The translations under genes and the position numbers were made by a program. 64,000 bases of DNA from Pratylenchus scribneri (taxonomy: Eukaryota; Nematoda; Chromadorea; Rhabditida; Pratylenchidae): contig JAQSEB010000041.1 in the NCBI GenBank assembly GCA_030063045.1, forward strand, positions 1,667,501 to 1,731,500, read 5' to 3'. The notes below the pieces were generated by a model. The model made no database searches. It was not told the DNA's origin and saw only the letters and a list, made by a program, of their open reading frames with translations. This document shows, piece after piece, positions 11,501 through 23,900 of the stretch (the stretch's first letter is position 1; each line of letters begins with the position of its first letter).

Positions 11501-14500
11501 TCATTGCTTGAGGATTGTGACCGTATCCTCCAGTTCACGTTTTCGCTGTCTTCTCTGTGAATCCCTCAACGTGTTGTGCTCTTTGCGTTGTTCATTGGTC
11601 ATCTTCTTAGGGAATTTGATTTAATGAACTTGAAAATTAATGCCAACCTGATATTTGATTCGGGCGGCCTCGGCTCTTTTTGAACGGCGGGAACGAGCCT
11701 GTTCAATGGCCATTCGAAGATTCTTCAAAAAATGGTTTAAATTAGTTTTTCGAAGGAGAAAAATTTTAACAAACCTCATCCGGCTCTTCACCCTTCAGAC
11801 TGAATTCGTCCCCGAGTCGACACAATTCTTCCTTTAATTTTTTCATTATTAAATATATTTTTTTAAATCGAATTTACATCGCGAAGTCTGGCCATTTTCA
11901 GTGCTTGGGCCCGTTTGGCATTGAATTCGTGGCGGGCTTCGACCGACATTTCATGGTATCTTAAATTTCAAATATATTTAATTTGCCGGAAGATTTTTAA
12001 AAATTTTGCCTATATTTTTTGAAAATTTTCGACCCAAAGAGAGAGGAGAGGACCCTTCATTTCCAAATTTTGGGGGTCTCGGGTTCGAATCCGCTTGGAG
12101 GAAGGCATTTTTTTCGGGTTTGGTTGACACTTTTAATGCAATTTTATGCATTCCTAGATATATTTCTGAGCGACATAAAGTAATTCCAACAAAAAAACCA
12201 TTCAATATACCATTTTCCATTTCCAATAATTTATTTGCTTTTCACAAACCTCCTTCGTGCTCGCTCCGCACGTTTCGCCTTTTGCATGGCCAATTTGTGG
12301 TCCATCGGGGACATATTTGCAGGGGAGGATTCCACCACAATTGTCCTTCGATGATGATGCGATGTGGAGGCAATTGGCGATCGATTTGATGGTGCCGAAT
12401 TCATTTGCGATTGTTCAATTTGAATTGCATATTGGGGTTGACCTGCTGAAGATGTGCCACCCCCTGCCAACGATGTGTTGTAATGGATGATGTGACCGCC
12501 GCCTCCAACGCTGGCCGGAACCGTGGTCAAATGTTCAAAATTGCCTTGGCTTGTTGTGATGATTGTTGGTTGGACAATTTCAATTCGGGTTGGTTGGCCG
12601 CCCAAAACGGTTCCACTGGAAGATGGCCTTTGCGAAGAGGCATCTTGTTGAATTATTTGGACGGGATAATAGCTGGCGCCCGAATTCCCTTCAAATTTTG
12701 TGCCCGGCGGCCCTTCTTGAATCTAAAATTGAATTATTTATTTTGCCAATTAATTTAATATTTACTAATGCGTATTGTGAACCAGATTGAGTGGAATCCG
12801 TGGTATGGAGTTGGACAAATTTGTCGGCAATAATGAAGCCATTTTGAACGCCTTGCGATGGAACCTTTAAAAAATTTTTCATTTTATTTGAATATTTGGA
12901 ATGACAAATAGAAAAGTATGGACCAAAAACCTTAAGATGGCTCAAAATCTTTAAGATGGTTCAAAAAACCTTAAGATGAAAAAACAAAAAGACCTTAGGA
13001 TGATCAAAAAAAACTTTAAAACGGCCCAGAACCTTAAAATAAAAGGGGCAAAAAAACTTTAAGGCCAATAAAAAGCTTAAGATAGTCTAAAAACCTTAAG
13101 TGGCCCAAAAAACCCTTAATAAAATTTAAAAAAAAAACCTGAACATATTGAACAATATTCTGCCCTCCGGGAATTTGTTGCTGAACCACATGAGCCGTGT
13201 TCAATGTCCGTCCAGTGGTGGTTCCGCCCGCTGCCTCAACTGGAGCCAAAAATTGTTGCTGCTGTTGTTGAAGAGCGGTGCCAATTGAGGGTTCCTCCTT
13301 TTCCTTTTTCAGCTCAATCAATTCCTTTTTCTTCAACGCCTGCTTTGCCTCTTCCGTTTTTCTAATTTATTAATTAATTTATAAAATTTATTTTAATTTT
13401 TAAATTACCTCACAACATCTCGCTCAATTGAGTCCAAAATTTGATCTAAATTTAGAATATATTTTCCGTATAAAAATGAATTAAATACCCAAATTTGGTT
13501 CCGCCGACTCCATTATGTTCACTTCTTGTTTCGGTTTTCGCTGTCTTTTCGGCACAACGCCCTTCTCTTGTTGCTTCTTTTGGTAGCGGAGACGGGCCTG
13601 TTCCGCACGTTTTGCATTCCGTAACATTATGCTCTGTGCCTTCTCCAATGCTTCGGGAGTGATTTGTCCTGCCGGAGTGGAAAGCAGCTTTTCCTCTTCA
13701 ACTCGTCTTTTTCGGAAACTAGAAAATATTTAAAAAATTAATTAAAAATAAATTTAAAATTACGATTCAGTTCGTCGTCTATTGTAAATTTTTCGCTCCG
13801 CTGGTGACTGAAAAAATATTTATAATTAAAATATTCAATTAATTATGGATAAAATATTTAAAATGGCGAAAAGATTATAAATAGTTTATCCTAGACCTCC
13901 AAATCCTATACCCAATCGATAGATCACGTCAAGACGTGTCCGGTTTGGTCAAAATGAAAGGGTTTTAAACCTCTTAAACCATCTTATGGTTTTTGGTTTA
14001 AAACTAATTTAAAAAGGGTATTAAACCATTATACCATTTTAAGGTTTTTGGTTCAAAACGAATTTAAAATTTGTTAACAAACCAAGCCGATAATAAATTT
14101 ATTTTAAAAATAGAAAAAAAACATCTGCCACGGCCGGGCACCGAACCATTGCCCCAAGAGGACAAACTGGGCGATCTAACCGACTGAGCTATTTGTGTTT
14201 GTTGAATCATAAATCATTTTTAAATTAGATGTCTCGACGCATCTATCTTTTAGAGTTTAAGATAAACTATTGAACCGTTTTAAACCATTATAATCATTTT
14301 GTCATTTTAAATATTTTCCACTAATCAATATGAATTACCATTCGATGATAGCGTTGCCTGGCTGCCTCAGCTTTGCGTGAATTCACATCGGAAATGTGCT
14401 TCTTTATTTTCTCCAATTTTTCTTTCGGAATTTCATCAATGTTTTCGGGCAATCCCAGTTGGCGAAGACGCCGCTTCTGATTGTAAAGACGTCGTTCCTC

Positions 14501-16115
14501 CATGCTCATACTTTGATAACGGCTAATTTTGGCTCGTTTCCGTTGGAGTGAAGCTTCATCAATTGGGACGAGGTCATCGGTAATATCTTAAATTTATTAA
14601 TTAATTCCATTGTTAATGATTAATTTACCATTTGTTGCACGCAAAATTGCTTCCAATTCCTCAAGCTCTTGTTCTTTCTGCTTCTTGCGTTGACGCATTC
14701 GCTGGAAAATAAATAAAAATAATTAATATTTAATAGCGTATATGAGGAAAAATCCTAAAGAATTGAGGTCCAAAAAAATGTTTAAATTAATCAAAATTGA
14801 GTACATAATTTATTTATTTTGTCATATTTTATTGTCTTGGTAAGATAATATTGAATTTTAGCAAGAAAAATGCAATAATGTCCATGGAATATGAAAATGT
14901 CACTTTGAACTTCCTAAACATTTTCTTGGTAAAATTCGGCATTATTTAACCAAGATGGTACAAAATAGATGTCAAATTTGTGGTCACAATATAAGTACAA
15001 TTGTAAACGTAATAATTTTTTTTGTTACCCAATTCAATTCAATTAATTTAAAGTAACTTACCCAACGTCGCTCGGTCACCGCGCGTTTCTCTTCCTCGCT
15101 AAGCAGTGCATATCGATTTCGGGCTGCCTCTGACAGTTTTTGCCTTCGAATTCTGAATTTAAAATTAATTTAAACAATTCAAAAATTTTATAAACCTCTC
15201 TTGAACACTCAATGTTTGGCCGGTGGTGCCAATGCCAAACATCATTTTGTCGTTAACGCCCATTGGCTCATCTGGTTCATTCTTGCCCATAATGACCACA
15301 TGCCTGTCACCACTTTCGGTCAAAAATTCGCGAACAATTCCGTCCTCGTCTTCTTCATCATCATTTTCACCGCCATGCTCGTCCGCTGGGAGCAAATATG
15401 AATAGAGTTCATTTCGTTGATGGTCCATCGTTGGGGAATGGCTCATGAGTAACTAAAATAAATAAAATAAATTGGAAAATTAGAAATATTTAAAATTGCG
15501 AAAAATTATAATGGTTTAAAACGGTTCAATTTTTAAGAAGTCGAAACACTCGCTTGATAATATTTGGCTTATTATTATTAGGTTTATCCAATTTTAAATT
15601 TGTTTTAAACCAAAAACAGTAAGATAGTATAAACAGTTTAAAACTTTAAATTTTAGGAAAAACTTTGACAAATTATATACTAATAGACGCGTCTTGATGA
15701 GATCTATCGGTGGATAAATGGTTTAGGGATCTATAACAAACCATTAAACCGTTATAATTATTTTGGCCTGTTTTTTTCCAATAAAATAAATACTATGCTT
15801 AAAAAACTTTTCGAAGAACTTAGAGTGAATTAAAATATGCATCACACTGACCTTTGATTCACAGCTTGGACATTCACAGTTGGATGAATGATAGCTGGGC
15901 ACGCAATTTGTGATGCATTGTTGTTGTTGATTACTGTTGCCCGAAACCACCACAATTTGATGCTCGCCTCGATGATGAGGATCCACCCTCATTGCGGCCG
16001 ATGAAGAGGATGTACTGCCAATATGTTGAATTGATTGTTGTTGTTGCGATGTTTGGCCACCGTAATAAACTTGTTGCTGCTGTTGCCGTTGTGCACGTTC
16101 AGAAGAAGTACTCAT
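11501..16115 (-). CDS. Q-rich nuclear-type protein with RYHRM-containing basic repeats (downstream paralogue)
   Basis: Starts at ATG 16115 (MSTSSERAQRQQQQQ) and stops at 11501-11503. The head is Gln/Ser-rich and includes a CECPSCESK stretch. An acidic segment (GENDDEEDEDG) follows. After that come at least five basic repeats with the pattern K-R-A-E-x-A-R-x-R-Y-x-R-M-S-x-E-E-R-x-x-x-N-x-x-R, for example AEAARQRYHRMSPAERKIYN, with one diverged copy RYHEMSVEARHEF. Repeats are separated by Glu/Lys spacers. A Gln/Gly/Ser-rich region lies in between and a basic tail ends the protein. Exon junctions often fall inside the repeat unit. The pattern recalls the STPR DNA-binding repeats of FMBP-1 only in general style. 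A nuclear, nucleic-acid-binding role is inference. Introns contain a SINE-like copy, a CTTAAG-type repeat and two TIR elements. Paralogue of the gene at 16449-19097. Confidence 0.8.
12010..12190 (+). repeat. tRNA-derived SINE-like copy
   Basis: Carries GGTCTCGGGTTCGAATCCGC on the plus strand and the upstream TTTTCGACCCAAAGAG module. It lies in an intron, antisense to the host gene. Confidence 0.7.
12925..13130. repeat. degenerate short repeat rich in ACCTTAAGATGG
   Basis: About nine loose units of 18-24 nt containing CCTTAAGATGG/CCTTAAAA and TCAAAAAA fill this intron of the downstream RYHRM gene. A similar but more diverged stretch is in an intron of the upstream paralogue at 16560-16735. 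Confidence 0.6.
13855..14315. mobile_element. TIR element with tRNA-like passenger (family A)
   Basis: The left end resembles AAAATGGCGAAAAGATTATA and the right end is close to its inverted form (ACCATTATAATCATTTT). An internal tRNA-like module on the minus strand (about 14130-14200) has TAGCTCAGTCGGTTAG and GGTTCGGTGCC. Related to copies at 15490, 18230, 23520 and 53155. It lies in an intron of the RYHRM gene. Confidence 0.65.
15490..15770. mobile_element. TIR element, family A, without tRNA-like module
   Basis: Ends AAAATTGCGAAAAATTATAA and ACCATTAAACCGTTATAA are inverted. Internal landmarks GACAAATTATATACTAAT and ACGCGTCTTGATGAGATC are shared with 18230 and 23520. Intronic. Confidence 0.65.
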
Positions 16116-16448
16116 CTTTTCTTTCACTTGAATAAAAATATAAAAAATAAAATGAATTAATTTAATAAGAAAATCAATATGAACGAGTATTTAAAACTCG
16201 AAAATGTATATGAAATAAATTAATGTAAATTTCTTGTATTTTTATTAAATGTGTAAAAGTAGAGAAAATGAAAAGATGCGGATGAGTGAAGAGCACATCT
16301 TTTACAGCATCTTCAGATAATGTTGACAATTTCTAACAATTTGACGAATTTGAATATTAAAATTAATAGAATGAAATGAATTAGGTCCATCATCAATGCC
16401 GCAAATGCTTGCCACCATTCTTCTTTAATCCCTTTTCCTTCTTCCGGT

Positions 16449-19097
16449 TCATCCCGTTGATTGAGGTGTTGCTGTAGTGATAATTTGCTGATTCTGTTGC
16501 TGTATGCGTTGATGAAGGATTGCTTGTTTAGCCTAAAATGGAAAATTAATAAATATATTTTAAGGATTTTCGGGCCATCTAGAGGTTCTAAGGTCATCTT
16601 TCTTAAAGCTACTTTCAAGCCAGCTGGGTTTTCTGATCATCTTGGTTTTTTTTTGTCACATTCTAAGATTTTTTTGGCTATGGCTATCTTAAGGTTCTAA
16701 AGTCAAGTCATCTCATCTTAAGATTTCCGGTGGTCTTACTTGTTGTGTACGACGCAAAACGTCTCGTTCAAGTGAGGAAAGTGCATCGAATTCTTCTTCA
16801 CCCTCCGATTTGGGGTTTTTCATCATATCATCGCCGTCCTCATCCCCAATCATTGCTTCCAGCATTTGTCGTTTCCGTTTGGGTGTATAGCGTTTTTGGT
16901 TGTATGCACGTCTTTGTTCATGACTCTAAAAATAAACAAAATTTACAAAATAAAAATAATATTTTTACCATTCTTTGATAGCGAAGCCGGGCGGCTTCGG
17001 CCCTTTTTGCATTTCGAATCACAATTTGCTGTGCCCGGTCCAGCGCTTCACCGTTTATTCGACCAATTGGCATCGCCAGCAGTGCTTCTTCCTCCATGCG
17101 TCTTCGACGGAATGCCTCGGTTCTTCGCTGGTTGTAGAGCTTTTTCTCTTCCGCACTCTGTAATTAATGTTTTTTTTTAGATTTGACTTTGTGTGGATTT
17201 TATGGTAGGGTTTTAAGGGCTAGGTTTAGGTAGGCTATCGTTTATAAAGATTTTACTTTAAAAATTTTTTGAAAATTTTAAAACCAAAAGCTGACTCGAC
17301 TTTGCAAAATTTAGGTCTCAGGTTCGAACCCGTTCAACGGACATTATTTATTGTTGAGCTTGATTCACACTTTTATAAATTTTTATACATTCTACTGAGC
17401 ATTTAAAGCCGAAAATAAAAATTATGAAAATTTTCTTCCAAAACCTGGACCATTCGCTCTGGGAAGCTAAGGTCTCGGGTTCAAATCCGCTAGGAAGCTA
17501 TTTTTTCGTACTTATCATTGAGATTTTTAAACTAATTCTAACCAAACAACCAGGCCATAAACTCGTTAATGCTATTTAAAATTTTAAAATACACCGAAAA
17601 ATATTTAAACCCACCATTCGATGATAACGTTGACGAGCAGTTTCCGCCTTTTTCATATTCAATTCCTTAATTTTGCGCTGCGTTTCCTCATCCATCGAGC
17701 CCTCCTTCACATCCTCACTTTTGGCTGCTACTTGTTGCTTTGTTCGACGCTTTTGATTATGGCTCCGGCGTTCCTCCTCGGACATTCTTAAATACAAATC
17801 GAATATTTTTTGGGTACAATTAAATTTAGAAAATTCGCACTTTGACCTTTGGTAACGAGTTCTGGCAGCCTCTGCCCATTTTGCACGCATTCGCTTCTCA
17901 CGCAATTGTTCCAACACTTCTGGATCGTCGTAGATGTCACCGCTGGCCCGGAGGATTGCTTCCAACTGTGCCATCTCCTTCTCGCGTTGCTTCTTCCGCT
18001 TTTGGGCCAGCGTTCTCTTCAAATTCAAGGTCCTCTTCTCTTCCGGAGTCAAACGATGATAGCTGAAATTTGAATAAATTATTCGTGAATTTGTTTTGTT
18101 AAATTACCGTAGCCTAGCAGCCTCCGCCTGGCGAGCACGTTTGATGGCATCCTTCTGCTGTTTCTCAGCACTTTTGTCATAGGTTAGTGCAAGTTTATTT
18201 TTCAAGGTGAATCTGAAAATAGTAAAATTGTTAAAATTACGAAGAATATAATAGTTTTAAGGGTTCAATGGTTTATCCTAAACCTCCAAATCCTATACAT
18301 ACTTAATTAATAAATCCAATCAAGATGCATCGTTGGATAATGTTTTGAATGATGGTTTAACCAATTTTAAACAAGTTTTGAACCAAGATGGTTTAAACGG
18401 TTTAATACCCTTAATTTTTACCAAACTATGACAAATTATATTCCAATTGAAATTGACGCGTCTTGATGTGATCTATTGATTGAGTATATTGTTTGGATAT
18501 GTAGGAGAAACTATTAAACCGCGAATCTTTTCGGCATTTTCTATGATACTATTCATATAAAAATCAATAAAATATTTTGTACTCACTTATTATATTTTGT
18601 ACTCACTTATTATCGCTGCTCACGGGAGTGGTACGATACACGGTTGGCATGTTGGAAGAACAGCCAGGCTGTTGTTGTTGTTCGACAAAATATTCCATAA
18701 AAGCAGTGACCGGATTGCCACCATCTGTTTCGGTATTTGCGGCCGCCACCGATTGTTGAATTGGTTGGGAGATGATGATGTGCTGTTGGCTGGTCACCGG
18801 CGTTCCCTGAGGCACCAATTGCACATGAACAGTCTGCTGTCCGGGCGCCGTTTGAACAATTTTTTGAGGCAAGCTTATTGTGGTTGTTGGACTTTGCTGA
18901 ACCAGAATGTGCTGTTGCCGTGATTGGAATGCCGCCCGTCGTCCGCCACTTCCATGGAAATTCCGTTCATTTGAAACGTAGAAATTCGATGAATTTGAAG
19001 GAAATGCAACTTGATTTGAATGGAATTGTGTTCTTGAATCACCATTAGATTGTCCATGATCCTCAGGTGTGAAATAAGTTATATTTTGTTGTTCCAT
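16449..19097 (-). CDS. Q-rich nuclear-type protein with RYHRM-containing basic repeats (upstream paralogue)
   Basis: Starts at ATG 19097 (MEQQNITYFTPEDHG) and stops at 16449-16451 after QQNQQIITTATPQSTG. The first exon (to 18607) is Gln/Ser/Pro-rich with HILVQQ, HVQLVPQG and HIIISQ motifs, like activation-type low-complexity sequence. Basic repeats follow: AEAARLRYHRLTPEEKRTLN, AEAARTRYQRMSEEERRSHN, AETARQRYHRMSAEEKKLYN and AEAARLRYQRMSHEQRRAYN. An acidic linker (GDEDGDDMMKNPKSEGEEE) and a final segment beginning LERDVLRRTQQAKQA come last. That segment and the preceding MPIGRINGEALDRAQQIVIR block have direct counterparts in the downstream paralogue (STPAGQITPEALEKAQSIML, IERDVVRKTEEAKQA), so this is a tandem duplication. 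The two genes are 333 nt apart on one strand. Its nuclear role is inferred from composition. Confidence 0.82.
17200..17540 (+). repeat. two tRNA-derived SINE-like copies
   Basis: Two B-box contexts, GGTCTCAGGTTCGAACCCG (near 17315) and GGTCTCGGGTTCAAATCCGC (near 17470), each with the conserved upstream and downstream modules. They lie in one intron, antisense to the gene. Confidence 0.65.
18230..18545. mobile_element. TIR element, family A, without tRNA-like module
   Basis: Contains GGTTTATCCTAAACCTCCAA near the left and AACTATTAAACCGCGAATC near the right, with ACGCGTCTTGATGTGATC inside. It lies in the first intron of the upstream RYHRM paralogue, abutting its duplicated splice donor. Confidence 0.6.
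18573..18612 (-). repeat. 20-bp tandem duplication of a 5' splice site
   Basis: TATTTTGTACTCACTTATTA occurs twice in direct succession. On the minus strand each copy reads AATAAGTGAGTAC, so the gene has two identical consecutive donors. Use of the distal one would include an in-frame TGA immediately after the proximal exon end. Confidence 0.85.
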
Positions 19098-20977
19098 TTT
19101 TTTTTCTAAAATTCTGGTTCTTATAAAAAAATGGAATCTATGCTCAAAAATGCAATTATATAATCAGAAAATAATAGAATAATGCAAATGATGGTTTAAG
19201 ATTTCTGATTTGATTGAGATAAAATAGATGTTTTAAAGGTTTTTTTGAGACAAAAATAGATGTTTTTAAGGTTCTATTCTGATTGAGAAAAAAGATATTT
19301 TTATGGTTTTGTTTATAATAAGATATATTTCAGCTGTTCTTCTCCATTCGATGTTTTTTCCCAAATACAAAACAAATCTAAAATATTCCAAATCCCAATT
19401 TTCTGTACAATCCTCTTGCTTAAAAGCTATCTTTGCAATTAATGCTTTCAATAAATTCCAAATTTTTGAATTAGCCTAAACGCTAAACCGCAAATTCTTT
19501 TCTTAACACCTCTTCTTCATGTACATCCCCATCTTCTTCATCCATGATTTCCCCAAAAGGCTGAAGGAGAAGAAGTTTGTCACACTCTCACCTACTTGTG
19601 TGTGTGCTTTGCTTATTATTATTTATTAGAGTGTTTTACATGGAATAAATAGGAATAGCACAACACACAGAGAAGTGGATCAGCGCAATGTGAGGAGCAG
19701 CAATATTGGAAAGCTATATGGAAGAGGGGGAGGACGGAAGAGCACACAAGGAGGAAGCGGTGATGTCTCGAAGAATTGAAGAAAATTACGTTGTTGTTGA
19801 GAAATGGAAGAATGGAATGGAATAATGGGGGAAGAAAGTGGTTGGGTGAATTTGTGAAAGGGAACAAAAAATAGTGCGTTTTTGCAAACACACGGGGATT
19901 GAGGAGAAGATAGCGCGGTGCTTACAATTTCGGGCAGAATGTTGACTGCTGGAAGATGGTTGAGAAGAAGTATATTGGATGAATGTGGAGAACAGGGAGA
20001 AATTTGTTCGGGTGAAGGAGGATTGGGAAGAAGGTTGGCTGAATGATTGGATGGAAATGGAAAAAAGGAGGAAGAATGAATGTTTGGGGAATAGGACGGG
20101 ACGGGAGGAGGATGGAAATGGGAGAAGAGGACGCAAAGAGGCGAAGAAGAAGGATTGTTTGGCTAGTAAAGTCAAAGGACGGGAAAGGAAAGGGGATATT
20201 GGGGATGGCGAAATTGTGAAAGCACAGAGGAGCAAAAAGTGGTCGGTGGACCCAGAGCCCAATAACAGCAGATGACGGAATGGAAAATAGAGAGGGCAAG
20301 CAAAGGGGTTGGTTGGTTGGTTGCCTCCGGCCTTCGCTCCACTGACATTTGCGAGGCTTATGTGGAGGAGAAGAGTGGGAGTAGGTCTGCTGACTAGAGG
20401 CAGCATCGCATCGGCGGTGGATGGAAAACGCTCTAGGGGAAAAGAGTGGCTAGGGAAGAGAGTATCGATCGAGTGAGTAAGGACTATGGTGGAGATGATG
20501 TTGAGGGAATGGAAAATGTGGAATTGGATGTACGGCGCTGCTTGGTATTATTGGCTATGAGGTGGGAGGAGGCAAGGGAGTGTTTTAGGGTCTCTGGGGT
20601 GGATATGGTGCTTATTTGGCGGAGAAAATGGCGAGCGATGAAGCGATGGTTGAGGAGGGGAGGAAGAATTCTTTATTTACGAGAAGAGGAAAAATAGGAA
20701 AATGTGTGCGAGCACAGCGAGTGGTGGTGAATTGTGAAAATGAAAACATAAGGAAAGAATTTTGGGGGCAGTAGAAAATGTGAAAATTCAGATAAGACAA
20801 TTTTTATGAAGAAAATAGAGTTTAGCGTTTGGCTATGATAAATTTTATTTAGCAATATTCACAAGTATCTGATGGAATAAACCAAATGATATTCGAATAT
20901 ATTTTAGCCATTTTTATAATTTTTATTTTCCTAATAATATAAATATAAACCAGAACATCAATGTGTGCATAATAGAT
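19098..20977. other. intergenic region with a purine-rich plus strand
   Basis: Upstream of the RYHRM gene and downstream of the methyltransferase. From about 19680 to 20700 the plus strand is strongly G/A-rich (runs such as GGAAGAGGGGGAGGACGG). Open frames here are low-complexity on both strands and show no family signature or splice structure. I see no gene; promoter or 5'UTR sequence for the 19097 gene is likely near 19100-19600. Confidence 0.5.
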
Positions 20978-23900
20978 TTATATTCTTCTATATAGCCATG
21001 CTTGATTTATTCCACTTCCTTCGGTTGCACGTAAAATCCATTCTTTTTCATCAGAAGGCATCGGGTGACGGCATAAAATTAGCCCACTATTTGGCGGCAT
21101 TTGAAGCAATTTAGGCCGGATATGTGGAAGCTATAATTTAATTTGTTTAATTAATAATTAATTGGATTTTACTATGGATTCAGTTCCAAAAAGTATAGCC
21201 AAATCATAGTGGGACAAGTCCGTTTTGAATATATTTCCATGTATAAATCGAACACCACGATGTAGGCCGTGTTTCATTGACATAAGCCGGGAATAGAGCA
21301 CCAGCAAGCGGTTTAACTCCACGCCACAACATTGTTTGTTGCCAGCCTTTGCACATTCGAAGACCTGAAGAATGCAATTTGATTAGATTATTGATTTTAT
21401 TGATTATTTGTTTTATTTTTAAACTATTATTTTTTTAAAAATATTTTTGGCGTGCGATTTTCTATTTTCTAGGCTACGCTACTACTGGAATTTGGAAAAG
21501 GAAAATATGATGTTTAAATATTTATTCATCTTCTTGTTATATATGACAAAAATAAAAAATAGATCAAAATCAAAACAAACATATATTTTAGAATTTTGAC
21601 TAGTTTTTTGGAAGATATCCGCCTTTTGACATGGAATACAAAAATTGATGGAATGTGGATAAATTAAAATGATTGAATAAAGCTTTAGGAATAAATGGGT
21701 ACAAGATGTTTAGGCCAGATGAATAATAAAGGAGGGAGACTCGTTAAGTAAATAAAAACATATAACAAAAATACAAAAGATCATAAAAATATATGATTGA
21801 ATTATGCCTATTTTATATGACTGGTGTATTAACAAGTGTGTTGCTGGATTGTGGACGAAGGGCCAGCCCAGGGATGCTGATTCGGGTCAATCGGTTCTTC
21901 TTCAAAATTTGCTTCTTCTCTCGTCCCGCCTTCTTTTGTTTCTTCACTCGATCCCGAAGGTCCGTGCCTCGATGCGATACGCCATCCGTATTGTCCATCT
22001 TTGAAATCAGCGATTCAAGGTCACCTTTTCGAATTGGTTTCACACTTATGTCCCGAACTGCTCGAAATTGTCCACAATTGTTCACATGTTCATTTTCGAG
22101 ACGAAAATAATTCCAAATAAATCTATGGCGCATATTTATGGTAGTGTTAAATTGATAATTGACTAATATAAAACCTTCGAATGACTTCAAGTGGTGCCAT
22201 AATGCAGATTAGCAAATCGCCGTGTAACATCCTGAAAAGTATTAAATATTCTTTTTATCATATTTTTATAAAATACCAAGCTTCCGCCAATGAAACATTC
22301 ATCACCCAGGAAAGACGCAAAATAAAATCTTCCACAATGGCCAAATAATAATACCATTTGCTGCCATAAATCATCTCTTCTCGAAGGAATGGCGCCTCTT
22401 TTGGTGCTCTTGGGTCGATTAGGCCCCAATCCATGAAAACATCCCACTAAATTTTTTATTAATTTTATTTAAAAATTAATTAAAATTACCAAAAATGTAT
22501 ATGTGAAGCTGAAAATGTATGCACCAATCCAAAAGTAGAAGAAAATGGAAGTTTCAGTTGAAGAGTACCATTTGCTGAGTGAATGTGTGGCAACAACCAA
22601 AAATGTTGTTGCATATTTGCCCGCATTGACCAAATGTGGATGCCAACTTCGGGTGTCCCGGTACCGGCGTAAACATTGCAGGAATCGGACGAGGGCAGGC
22701 AAAATTGAAACAATCGATCTGCCGGTTGCCGAAACGCACATGTCCTGCCCGGTGTTTATGTCCACTGCGCCCCAGGGAATGGGCCCTTCCGTAATGTTCA
22801 GTGAACGGACTTGGAATTGGGCATTGGAAAAGTCCACTTCGGTTGCATAAAAACAGATGAAATATTGCAGGTCCAAAAAACATGTCCTGAAAACGAGAAA
22901 ATATATTTTAATTTAAGGCAATAGTGCTTGTTTTTTTTGTTCTGATTATTGTATTGTATTTGGTCTAAAAATGTATTCTAGTATGAATAAACAAGTGAAA
23001 ATCAAGTCCGAAAAAATACCATCCTCTGAGCGGATTCGAACCCGAGACCTAATTTTTTGCAACAGTGAAGGTTACCCTCTCGGCTAACCATTTAACAAGG
23101 AAGTAATTAAAATTCTTGATCGATATTTTCAAAATTTTGTGTTATAATTTTAATTAAAATTTTACGTGAGTGAATTCATTTGATCTCCAAGCCAGAAATC
23201 GGAAAATGTCACAAAATGCGTTGGAGCAGTGAAACAATTGAAGCAATGTTTAAGCAGCCAAAAACGTGAATTCCGATGGAAAACATGTTCCGGATATTTG
23301 GCTCTAAAAATATTGATTTTATTAATTTTTCTTTTGAATAAAAATTTACGGACTGAGCAGAAAAACAATGCAAATGATCATCAAAAGCATTGGAAAGAGG
23401 AATGGAGGCAGCTGAATCCAATTTGCATACAAATAACCCAAAACAGCCAGTGCCCAAATCATCAGCATGAATGAGGATATTTGCATTACCTAAATATGAT
23501 TAATAAATTATAATTGGAAAATATTTAAAATGGCGAGAAAATTATAGCGGTTCAATGGTTTATCCTAGAACCCAAACCATACCGATCGATAATCCCTCAA
23601 GATGCATCGTTTGATAATAATTTCGCTTATATTTAATCAATTTAAATCAGTTTTGAACCAAAGACCAAATGAGTTTATACGGTTTAAAACCTTTTTTATC
23701 AAAGAGTGATAAATTATATACCAATCAACGCATATTGATTAGATCTATCAATTGGGTAAAGGTTTGGCGGTTTATAACAAGCCATTAAACCGCTTTAAGC
23801 TTTTAGGCTTTTCGTAAAATTAAATAATAAACTTTATTTAATTGAAAATATACCGTTTGATAGGTCAAATGATTTCGTGGATCAATTTCGAATATAAGCA

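Noticed and set aside
14130..14200. A functional tRNA gene on the minus strand.
   Set aside because: A and B boxes are present but no acceptor stem pairs, and the module is shared with another transposable-element copy at 53.4 kb.
19786..20406. A 206-codon minus-strand frame rich in Phe, Ser, Pro and Leu.
   Set aside because: It is the complement of a GA-rich stretch; composition explains the lack of stops.
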